The position numbers and the translations under genes were made by a program. From Saprospiraceae bacterium (GTDB taxonomy: Bacteria; Bacteroidota; Bacteroidia; Chitinophagales; Saprospiraceae), in contig BQJU01000021.1 of assembly GCA_021604865.1 (NCBI GenBank), forward strand, positions 38,785 through 102,784: a stretch of 64,000 nucleotides of DNA, in the 5' to 3' direction. Shown here in pieces: positions 9,501-18,700 of the stretch; position 1 is the stretch's first letter, and each line of letters begins with the position of its first letter. The notes under the pieces were generated by a model. That model was not told the origin of the DNA. It worked only from the letters and a program-made list of their open reading frames with translations, and did not search any database.

Positions 9501-11030
9501 GGAGGGCATTCGCTACTGGCCACCAGAGTGGTGACGGCCATTAAACAAGAGTTGGGTATAGCAGCCCAATTGAATGACCTGTTTGCCAAGCCTAGTATCC
9601 GTGAATTAGCTACTCATCTGAATGACCAAGATCGCACCTCTCCCGGGCCAGCAATTGGGGTGGTAGACAATCGGCCCGATAAAATTCCGCTTTCCTATTC
9701 TCAGGAATTTATTTGGTTTGTTGATAAGCGGGAAGGCAGCCAACACCACCATATTCCGGCAATGGCCAAATTTGAAGGCGAATTGGATAGGGCAGCGTTG
9801 GAGGAGGCCTTTAAGCTTGTTGTTTACCGCCATGAAGTGTTAAGAACGGTAGTTTGTGAAGAGGATGGCGAAGTTGTACAAAAAGTAATGGATGGGGATA
9901 GCTGGTCTATGAAATATTCTCAGGCTGGGTATATGAATCAGGAGGAGGTTGACCGTTTGGCCCAGGACGAATTGAATATCACTTTTGACCTCTCTCGGGA
10001 TTATATGCTGCGGGTACATCTGATGAAGACTGGAAAACGGGAGCATCTATTGGTGGTGGTGATGCACCATATTGCATCTGATGGATGGTCTATAGCCATC
10101 TTGGTTCGCGAAACATTGGAAATATATGATTCAATAGTTAACAATCGCCCTGTTTCCCTGCCAGATATTTCTCACCAATATATTGACTTTGTATTTTGGC
10201 AGCGCCAGGCCTTGGAAGCTCCCTGGATGCAGAAGAAATTAAGTTACTGGAAAGAAAAATTGGCTGGAGTCCCCTATACCAGTTTGGTGACAGATTACCC
10301 ACGGGGAGAAGATCGCCCTACTCATGGCAAGACGCATTATTTCGCCCTGGATGACCTCACTAACAGAGCCTTGCGACAACTGGCCCGGCAGGAGGGCGTC
10401 ACTGTTTTTATGACTCTCTTGGCTCTATTGAAAGTATTGTTGTTCCGGTACACCGGACAGGAAGATATTTGTATCGGTAGCCCCATTGTCAATCGTACCC
10501 GAAAAGAATTAGAGGGGCTTATCGGATATTTTTTGAATACCATCGCACTGCGAACAGCTTTAAGTGGGCAACCCACCTTTCTGGAATTATTGACCCGCAT
10601 CAAACAAACCACGCTGGAAGCTTATGCCAATCAGGAGATGCCTTTTGAAAAGGTAATAGAAGCGGTAAACCCGGGGCGCCATTCGAATCAAACGCCCCTG
10701 TTTCAGGTATTTTTCAATTTATTAAATCATCCCCGCGAATCTATGGACATGGGGGAGCTGAAAATCGAATTGCTGGAACTGGAAGAAACCGCCTCTAAGT
10801 TTGACCTTTCTTTTTATGTGAATGACCTGGCTGATCAGATAACATTTACAATTATTTACGATCACACTCTATTTGCAAAAGAGCGCATCGTTAATCTGAC
10901 CAATCACTATCAGGAATTGGCGAAGGCCATATTGGAAAACCCTGGTGATGCAATTTCACAATACAATTTCCTGTCAGTATTGGAACTTCAGGACCAATCC
11001 GAAACGCTAGAAGATTTTTTCAACGACTGA
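6564..11030 (+). CDS. NRPS-1: C(starter)-A-T-C, first synthetase of the line
   Basis: The 1488-residue protein has four domains. The first C domain (~10-430) has HHLLTDA at 139-145, with Ala for the usual Gly, and an unusual N-terminus (MQPAQLEYYFDQM) instead of the PLSxxQERLW seen elsewhere in the locus. Next come an A domain (~455-935; TSGSTGKPKG near 598, Asp643 of FDTSIEE, YGPTEST, RMDDQVKIRGFRIELGE, NGKVNKK), a T domain (~955-1020, DLGGHSLLATR, Ser near 983) and a second C domain (~1035-1480; MHHIASDGWS near 1165). There is no N-terminal docking domain, as expected for a first protein. It ends in a C domain whose A-T partner is at the start of NRPS-2, across two intervening genes. The first C domain is probably a lipo-initiation domain, given KAS/ACP/PPTase immediately upstream. 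That role is inferred. Confidence 0.95.
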   Translation: MFHSNDYIPMQPAQLEYYFDQMRDPHSPHYNIGGYVDMVGLLDYDKMVAAIQAMVNVFDIHKVSIETPADKPLWQYDSTPNESDIRYFDFSAAADPEVHAQTWMKERFNQSFDLTKGPLWETALIRTAPDRVKLFLRYHHLLTDAFGFTIGIKFLAKKYSELLRGIDQESGQKSYLAEILKTQDYLSSERYTKDLQYWLNQFDNIPTPTLSKKHTTTGSATTKAGRTVYIISSERRDHYMALSESMGSSIHHLLLMALYIYYGRIRTEKEMIFGSTIFKRRKEQWETFGLFAGALPFKMHYNSSLSLSELAKQVKSQLLKDYRHQHLPVSHLNRELNLIQRDRDMLFEIIVNYLLVDFGTEFEDQKTEIIDLASDHSNVPMMLWWRDYNTQRNMELRVDFNLAYLQKEEVSLLLDRWFYIMDQFDANSGESIAEIDIIPPTEKELFKSFNQTEAISVDEGNLIQQFEKQAKETPHQPAVKSEKEVLSYDELNRLANQISAFLIQQYHIEKEESVAIQLHRGPWMIASILGVLKSGAAYLPLDLDTPKDRLHYILEDSSCKIVLDEVVLEQFRKQQTTFNENNPNTSIQPEHLAYIIYTSGSTGKPKGVMIEHHNLLDYATTFKNHFSLAPDDVVLQQASIAFDTSIEEIFPVLLSGGTLVVAKDPKDLEGMLQACETYGVTLLSTNPYILDYLNDVHTNYQFNFRVLISGGDVLKPAHLNNLYKKYSVFNTYGPTESTVCATYHKVELLEPLIPIGTAIRNRQVYILKPGTTQQQPLEVEGEICIAGQGVARGYLNRQDLTDQQFVSNPFSNDPNARMYRTGDLGYQRRDGVIGFTGRMDDQVKIRGFRIELGEIESVIAVSGIARQCVVTAIDDHHGNKQLVAYIVPQGDFDKAEIQQKLARQLPAYMVPLFILELADLPLTSNGKVNKKALPQPNTSECQEANFVAPKNLLETQLQNIWQEVLGLPKINVNAHFFDLGGHSLLATRVVTAIKQELGIAAQLNDLFAKPSIRELATHLNDQDRTSPGPAIGVVDNRPDKIPLSYSQEFIWFVDKREGSQHHHIPAMAKFEGELDRAALEEAFKLVVYRHEVLRTVVCEEDGEVVQKVMDGDSWSMKYSQAGYMNQEEVDRLAQDELNITFDLSRDYMLRVHLMKTGKREHLLVVVMHHIASDGWSIAILVRETLEIYDSIVNNRPVSLPDISHQYIDFVFWQRQALEAPWMQKKLSYWKEKLAGVPYTSLVTDYPRGEDRPTHGKTHYFALDDLTNRALRQLARQEGVTVFMTLLALLKVLLFRYTGQEDICIGSPIVNRTRKELEGLIGYFLNTIALRTALSGQPTFLELLTRIKQTTLEAYANQEMPFEKVIEAVNPGRHSNQTPLFQVFFNLLNHPRESMDMGELKIELLELEETASKFDLSFYVNDLADQITFTIIYDHTLFAKERIVNLTNHYQELAKAILENPGDAISQYNFLSVLELQDQSETLEDFFND
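6594..9610 (+). other. NRPS module 1 (C-A-T), Lys-like specificity
   Basis: The pocket residues read by alignment to GrsA core motifs are D-T-E-S-I-G-T-V-C-K. This is two changes from the Lys code of bacitracin synthetase (DAESIGSVCK) as I remember it, so a basic residue (Lys, possibly Orn) is the best guess. The C domain is the starter-type domain described in the NRPS-1 entry. The T domain is of the GGHS class, matching transfer to a following C domain without epimerisation. Confidence 0.55.
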
Positions 11031-11051
11031 TAACCGGAAATTAACAAAACC

Positions 11052-11789
11052 ATGAAGGACCGTGACATTCTAGGTGTCGTTGGCGGTATGGGCCCTATAG
11101 CCAGTGCCGAATTTGTGAGCCGGGTGTATCAAAAATTCGCTTTCGCAACGGAAGAACAAGAAGCTCCTTGCGTTATCCAATATTCTGACCCGACCATTCC
11201 TGATAGAACCACCCATTTTTTGCAGGGCCAAACCGAAGAGATATACAATCGCCTCTTAAATGCCTTGACCATACTGGACAAAGCAGGGGCGACACAGTTC
11301 GTAATCTGTTGTTTCACCATACATCATATCGTTCCTTTATTACCCATTTATTTCAGAAATCGACTTATTTCACTCGTTGATGTCGCTTTGCAGGAGGTCG
11401 CGAATTCGGATAAAAAGTATCTTTTTCTATCTACAACAGGTGCCCGAAAAATGCGGATTTTAGAGGCTAATGCTCTTTGGCCTTTAGTGGAAGATCAAAT
11501 CTGTTTTCTATCCGATCAAGACCAGGTGGTGATCCATGATTTTATATACAGCCATTTGAAATTGGGGCATTATCCCTACTCCATCGTCGAACAATTGTTG
11601 GCGATTTTAGATAAATATGACGTGAGTGGTGTCATTGCTGGATGTACGGAAATCCATTTGCTTACCGGAGATGAAAAAACGATTTTACATCCTTTTCAGA
11701 TTATTGACCCCCTCAATATAATTGCTTGCCACCCATTTGGTTGGATTCACCATCAGGCTTCCAATCATAAGCTAAAATTTTCAAAATGA
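11052..11789 (+). CDS. Aspartate/glutamate racemase family protein
   Basis: The 245-residue protein starts with GVVGGMGPIASAEF, the N-terminal signature of the Asp/Glu racemase family. The two catalytic cysteines are Cys87 (VICCFTIHH, in the place of the usual CNTxH; Cys86 is adjacent) and Cys198 (AGCTEIHLL). Both are required for two-base proton exchange at C-alpha without PLP. It probably makes D-Asp or D-Glu. It lies between NRPS-1 and NRPS-2, just before an A domain with a DARH-type pocket like the one that takes beta-methyl-aspartate in microcystin synthetase, a pathway that also has such a racemase (McyF). The FTIHH variant could signal a modified substrate such as a beta-substituted Asp. 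Its stop overlaps the next start (ATGA), indicating coupled translation. Confidence 0.85.
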   Translation: MKDRDILGVVGGMGPIASAEFVSRVYQKFAFATEEQEAPCVIQYSDPTIPDRTTHFLQGQTEEIYNRLLNALTILDKAGATQFVICCFTIHHIVPLLPIYFRNRLISLVDVALQEVANSDKKYLFLSTTGARKMRILEANALWPLVEDQICFLSDQDQVVIHDFIYSHLKLGHYPYSIVEQLLAILDKYDVSGVIAGCTEIHLLTGDEKTILHPFQIIDPLNIIACHPFGWIHHQASNHKLKFSK

Positions 11790-12736
11790 ATACGATGAAT
11801 GCAACTGCCAATTTTGCTTACGTATGGCGTAAGGAAGACACCAATACCCATTCTTTGCCGGAATTCTTCAAGGAAAATTATCCTGAAATCAAGGCGAAAC
11901 TACTGAAGCACGGAGCGGTGCTTTTTAAATCATTCGGTATCGATGATATGGATAAGTTGGAAGCATGTGTAAATGCTTTTCCCGGAGACCCTCTGGACTA
12001 CGTCGATGGAAATTCACCAAGGACAAAACTACAAGGTAAGGTATATACCTCTACGGAACATCCGGCAGAAGCATATATTTCCTTACACAATGAATTGTCG
12101 TATGCCAGCCGATGGCCAAAGGTTATCTTTTTTTGCTGTGTTACGCCCGCATTGGAAGGTGGCAATACTTCAATAGCCGACAGCCGTAGAATATTAAAGG
12201 ATTTGTCACCCGAAGTAGCCAATTCCTTTAGGGAGAAAGGGGTTCAATACATTCGAAATCTGCATGGCGGAGTAGGCCCTGGCCCATCCTGGCAGGATAC
12301 TTTTGAAACAGAGGACATGAAAGAAGTAGAAAACCACTGCCGGGCTAATGATATACAGTTTGAGTGGAATGGCCGGGATAATCTACGGCTGATCCAACAT
12401 AGAAAAGCCGTTATTCAACACCCCGAAACCAAGGAGGAAGTGTGGTTTAATCAGGCCGATCAATTCCATCCATCAACAAATTCAGAGGATATCTTTGAAG
12501 CGTTGATGGAGTTATACAGCGACAATTTATTTGCATTGCCACAATACGCCTGCTTTAGTGACGGCAGCGAAATCCCCTTGTCCATGCTGGAAGAAGTGCG
12601 AGCCGTTGCCAACAAAAACACAGCCCTCTTCACCTGGGAAAAAGGTGACATCATGCTCGTAGATAATGTACTGACTGCCCACGGAAGAACCCCCTTTAAA
12701 GGGCCGAGGAAAATCCTGGTTTCTATGTCTGCCTGA
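11786..12736 (+). CDS. TauD/TfdA-family Fe(II)/2-oxoglutarate oxygenase, SyrP-like
   Basis: The 316-residue oxygenase has the metal triad His101-x-Glu103 (SLHNELS) and distal His299 (VLTAHGRTPF), followed by the 2-oxoglutarate-binding Arg in GPRK. The pattern STEHPAEAYISLHNE, then GGNTSIADSR, resembles SyrP-like enzymes, which hydroxylate the beta carbon of carrier-bound Asp in syringomycin biosynthesis. Overlap with the racemase gene (ATGA at 11786) and position before NRPS-2 module 2 suggest hydroxylation of an Asp or related residue bound to that or another module. Halogenases of this superfamily lack the acidic ligand. Glu103 is present, so hydroxylation is expected. The exact residue acted on is not readable from sequence. 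Confidence 0.85.
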   Translation: MNTMNATANFAYVWRKEDTNTHSLPEFFKENYPEIKAKLLKHGAVLFKSFGIDDMDKLEACVNAFPGDPLDYVDGNSPRTKLQGKVYTSTEHPAEAYISLHNELSYASRWPKVIFFCCVTPALEGGNTSIADSRRILKDLSPEVANSFREKGVQYIRNLHGGVGPGPSWQDTFETEDMKEVENHCRANDIQFEWNGRDNLRLIQHRKAVIQHPETKEEVWFNQADQFHPSTNSEDIFEALMELYSDNLFALPQYACFSDGSEIPLSMLEEVRAVANKNTALFTWEKGDIMLVDNVLTAHGRTPFKGPRKILVSMSA

Positions 12737-12790
12737 TATGATATCCTTTAACTATCCGCCCATTTTTTTAGCCCTTCAACAGGAAATAAT

Positions 12791-15700
12791 ATGAGTTTTG
12801 CCAATGTAATAGATTTATTTAGAGCAACTGCTTTAAAGTATCCTTTGGCTACAGCTGTAAGCACTCCGGACCAGACCTGCACTTATCAGGATTTGGATCG
12901 GGAGACAGATACGCTGGCGGCCCATCTGACCCAATTTGGAGCAGAAAGAGGCGAGCTGTGTTTTGTATTTGTTTCCTCCCCGCTTGCAAGTGTTAAATCT
13001 TTGCTGAGCATTTTCAAGGCAGGAAAAATTTACGTCCCCATCAGCCTGGATTTTCAGGATCAGGCGATCGGTGATTTATTACAGGAATACAAACCTGATT
13101 GGGTCATTTTAGATCAAAGTACCCTCAAGCGATTTGGTAAAATAAGCCAGGAACTTACTGATACTCAATTCAAAACCTGTTTTTTCGACCTGGCAGACAT
13201 CGCAGAGCAAACGATCATAAAATGTGGTAGTTTTATTTCCTGTCATTCAGCTGTTGAAGAGGCTTGTCTAGAGCAAATTGTTTTAGCTCCCGAAGATCCC
13301 TGCTACATCTATTTCACTTCCGGAACCAGTGGTAAACCCAAAGGTATCTTGGGCGCATTTAAAGGCATTGACCATTTTATTGATTGGGAAATCAATTTCC
13401 TCAATCTGGGAGCCAGTGTCCGGGTAAGTCAGTTTACCTCACCTACATTTGACGCATTCCTAAGGGACCTGTTTGTGCCCATTTGTAGTGGCGGCACCTT
13501 GTGTATCCCCCCAAAGGTGGGTGGTGTTTTAAAATTGGAAGACCTGTTGTCCTGGATTAAAGATCAAAAAATTAACCTGATCCATTGTGTGCCTTCTCTT
13601 TTCCGGGAGCTGATAAATCTCGGCGAATCACCTACTGAACTCCCCGATCTGCAGTATGTCCTTTTATCCGGTGAGCGTTTATTTGGAGAAGATGTAAAAA
13701 GTTGGTGTTCAGCGTATGGAAAGCAGGTGAAATTGGTCAATCTATACGGCCCTTCAGAAACGACGATGATCAAGTTTGCTTATCCGGTAGATTTATCAGC
13801 GCCATTGCCTGAGGCTATCCCTATTGGCCAACCCATTAGCGGGTGCAAAGCGATACTGCTGGACGGTGAATTGAGGCCTGTGAAAGCAGGAAATGTTGGT
13901 GAGATATACCTCCGTACCTCCTATCGCACTTTAGGGTATTACAAAAATGAAACCCTTACAAAAAAAGCCTTTGTCAGACACCCTCTAGCCAAATCTGACG
14001 ATGATCTATTGTATAAAACAGGCGATCTGGCCATCAAGGGAATAGACGGCAATTATCACTTTAAAGGCCGGAAAGACTTACAGGTAAAAATCAATGGCAT
14101 CCGGGTGGAATTGGAGGCTATAGAGTCAATTTTGCAAGGTTTACCGGAACTGGAAGATGCTGTGGTCCTTTATGATGAATCCTCATCGATGCTAGCCGCT
14201 TGTCTGAAAACAAAAGTACCGGCAGAGTCGGCCTATTTTAGGGAAATACTGGCCTTGAAACTTCCGGCCTATATGGTTCCTGGTTTTTTCACTTTTATGG
14301 ATCAGTTTCCTAAAAACAGCAATGGCAAAACCAATCGCAACAAACTAGCTGAAACTGTACAGCAATTAATCAAGGAGCAGAACATTCAATACATCGCACC
14401 CCGCAACCAAACGGAGACTGCCCTTGTGGAAATATGGGAAAGGTTGCTCAAGCGCGAAAAAGTAGGCATCCTGGATAACTTCTTTGAAATAGGTGGCCAT
14501 TCTTTGATGGCAATCCGGGTAGTAGCGCAGATCAGGAAAACGTTGGGTATTGAAATTACTATTAAAGATGTTTTTAATTATCCGACCATTGAAACGCTGG
14601 CGGGCATTTTAATTTCGCCTACCGATGAAGAGGCTTTGCCTGCAATTGAAGTCGTCAAAAATCGGCCCGAAAGAATTCCACTTTCCTATTCCCAGGAACG
14701 CCTTTGGTTTGTTGATCAACTTGGCGGAAGCGTGGAATATCACATGCCCTATGTACAGACCTTTGGCAGAGACCTGAATCCTGAAGCGCTGGAATACGCG
14801 CTAAAGACACTAGTGGAGCGGCATGAAATTTTACGCACCCGCATCAGAGAAGAAGCCGGCATTGCCTATCAGGAAATAATGCCTGCCGACAACTGGCAAT
14901 GGTCGATTGAAAAAATAAAATCATCTGGCATACCGACAGATTGGGATACACTCATTTCCAAAGAGATTAACCGCCCCTTTGATCTAAAAAAAGATTATAC
15001 TCTCCGGGCCAAACTATTCCAAATAGAGGATAACGGTTATGTATTTGTGTTGGTGATGCACCATATTGCCTCTGATGGCTGGTCTACAGGAATAGCTTTG
15101 TCCGAAATCCTGGAGTTGTATCAATCGTATGCAACCAACCGGCCGGCCAGATTAGCTGCCCTGGAAATTCAATATGCCGATTTTACACTTTGGCAACGCA
15201 ACCACCTCAATAATGAAATTCTGGAAAAGAAAATCGATTATTGGGAGGAGCGATTAAAAGGAATAGAACCACTTAATTTGACGTTGGATTATCTGCGGCC
15301 GCAACAGCAGAGCGTTCGAGGAGAGGCATACAGCTTTGAGCTAAATCCAGATTTGACGGCTAGCCTATATGCACTTGCCAAGACCCACGGAGCTACTTTG
15401 TACATGCTGTTGTTGGCAGCTTTTAAAGTCTTATTATCGAAATACAGTGGCCAATCAGATATTTGTGTGGGAAGCCCGATTGCCAATCGGGAACAAAAAG
15501 AACTGGAAGGCCTGATCGGCTTTTTTGCCAATACAATTGCTTTGCGCAGCAACCTGGAAAACAATCCCTCATTTATCGAATTCCTGGCTCAGATCAAGCA
15601 GGAAACCTTGAATGCTTATGCGCATCAGGATGCTCCCTTTGAAAAAATCGTAGACCGTGTTTCTGCCGAGCGGGATATGAGTATGAGTCCCATTTTTCAG

Positions 15701-18700
15701 GTCATGTTTGTTTTACAAAATGCCCCAAGTGAAATAAAATTATATCAGGCAGAAAAGGCGATTACCGACCAGGTAGCCAGCAAAGGGGAGCTGGATTTGG
15801 CTCATTTAAATCAAAGCTATAGAACCTCCAAGTTTGATTTGTCTCTGCATGCCCTGGAAGCAGGAGAGCAGCTGCAATTTGAAATTGAATACTGTGTCGA
15901 TCTGTTTAAAAGGGAAACCATTGAGCGTTTTGGCGGGCATTTTCTGAATATCCTTTCCGCTATCGCCGAAGCACCTCAGACAGGGGTCGACACACTGAAT
16001 ATATTGTCGACAGAAGAGCAAAATATATTGTTACTGGACTGGAACGACACAGCCGTTTCGCTACCCCAAGACCAAACGTTTATCGACCTGTTTATAGAAC
16101 AGGTGCTACGTCGGCCAATGGCCATTGCCTTGAAATATCAGGAACACACGATCAGTTATAGCGAGCTGGATGAAAGGTCAAATCAACTAGCGCATTGGAT
16201 TCGCTCAAGTGGACAAAAAGAGGAGTCCCTGGTAGCATTATTCCTGGATCGGTCGGTGGATATGATCATCGGTATTTTAGGCGTATTGAAGTCAGGTGCG
16301 GCCTATGTTCCCATCGACCTGAATTACCCCCAGGATCGCATTGAGTATATCCTGGACTCTCTGGCTTGTAACCTGATACTTACCCAGGATCAATGGCAAA
16401 CCCAACTGCCAAAAAGAGAAGGGCTTGAAATATGGTGTCTGGATCAGGCTACTGATAAAATGGGAGATTTCCCAAGAACACTACCCTTAACCTCTCTGAG
16501 GCCATCAAATCTGGCCTATACTATTTTCACGTCAGGCTCTACGGGTAAACCCAAAGGAGCGATGGTCGAACACCTGGGTATGCTGAACCACCTGCTGGCA
16601 AAAGTTGAAGCTTTTGGCATGAATGAGGATACGGTTATGGCATTTACAGCGCCCTACACTTTTGATATTTCCGTTTGGCAAATCCTAAGTACCTTAATAA
16701 CAGGTGGCCAGGTTGTCGTTTATGACGACAAGCAAATTAAAAATCCCGCCACAATTCTATCTTGCTTTCAGGAAGACCAAATCAACTTATTACAACTTGT
16801 TCCTTCTTACCTGCTCGCCTTACTCGAAACCTTACCCGGAAAACCACTGAGTGGTTTGACACATATATCCGTTACAGGTGAGGCGGTTAGTAAAGCCTTA
16901 TTAGAACAATGGTTTGATCGTTATCCTTCGATTCCCGTTTTGAATGCTTATGGCCCTACCGAAGCATCAGATGACGTGACCCACTACCTCATGCATCAGG
17001 CACCGGACAATATAGATGTTCCTATAGGGAAACCCTTGCGGAACTTCAAGATATACATTGTAGACAAAGCTGGTCAGATATGTCCGATAGGTGTTCCTGG
17101 CGAATTGTGGGTAGCAGGCATTGGTGTGGGCCGCGGTTATTTGAATAATCCTGAAAAAACAGCAGCAAATTTTATTCAGAATCCCTTTGTGAAGGGCAAT
17201 GAGCGCTTGTACAAAACCGGAGATTTGGCACGCTGGCGGGCCGATGGAGATCTGGAGTATTTTGGTCGTTTAGACGATCAGGTCAAAATCAATGGCAATC
17301 GCATTGAATTGGGTGAAATAGAAAGTGCCCTACAAGAGATGCCAGAAGTGTACCAGAATGTAGTGGTTGCCAAAAAAGAATCCAATGGCACCAAATTTCT
17401 GGTGGCTTATGTTGTGCCGGAAAATGAATTTGACCGGGAAGTAATTCTGGATTATTTAAAGTCCAGGTTGCCCAAATTTATGGTGCCCTCACTAATTATT
17501 GAATTGGCGGCTTTACCGCTAACACCAAATGGTAAAGTCAATAAAAAGGCCCTGCCGGCTCCTGATACTTCCCCGATGGGACGCGAAAACTTTGTAGCAC
17601 CAAGAAACGACCGAGAAACACAACTTGCACAAATTTGGAAGCGGTTTTTGGGTGTTGAACGCGTTGGCGCTTTTGACAACTTCTTCGAATTGGGTGGCCA
17701 TTCCTTATTAGTCATGCGCGTTATTGCCGCCATGCGGAATGAAATGGGTTATGGTTTGGAAATTCGAGATTTTTTTGTGAATCCCAATATTGCTGCATTG
17801 GCCGCCTATATGGAAAGTGAACCGGCAGGCATGTTGCTGCCGCCCGTCACTGCTATTGCAGAAAGACCACAAAAAACACCCCTTTCTTATGCTCAGGAAA
17901 GGCTTTGGTTTATTGATAAACTTAACGGAAGTACCCATTATCACGTTCCTTATGTCCAAGGGTTTATCAGAGGTTTGAATCTTGACGCCCTGGAATATGC
18001 CTTTCAACAGATCGTGAATCGCCATGAATTATTACGGTCGGTAATCAAAGAAGAAGACGGTGTTGCCTATCAGGAAGTGCTGCCCCGTGATAGCTGGAAA
18101 TTGGGATTTCAAAAGGTAGCGGAAGATATATCTCCTGAAGAACTTGAGCAGTTGATTTATCAAGAAATCAGCCGACCATTCGATTTTAGCACGGACTATA
18201 TGTTACGGGCCAAGATTCTGGATCTGGGGCAGAAGGGATTTGTTTTAGTGTTAGTTATGCACCATATCGCTTCGGATGCGTGGTCGAATAATATCCTGAT
18301 AAATGAGCTGTATGAATTATACTTATCAAAAGTGGAAGGCAGAAGTTCCAGCCTGAAAACCCTGGAAATCCAATACGTTGATTATGCCTTGTGGCAGCGC
18401 AATTACCTCACTGGTGATTTATTGGAAAACAAGTTGGCCTATTGGGAAACCCAACTTCGGGGTGTCCAGCCATTAAATTTACCCTTGGATTTTGTCCGCC
18501 CTAGAATTCAAAGCAGCAAAGGAGATACCCTTGCTTTTAAATTTGATAAAACAACTACACAACGTATTCATGCACTTTGTCAGCAGGAAGGGGTAACTCT
18601 TTTCATGTTTTTGTTGACGGGATTCAAAGTACTTTTGCATCGGTATAGCGGTCAGACAGATATCTGTGTAGGTACGCCAATGGCCAACAGAGGGCAAAAA

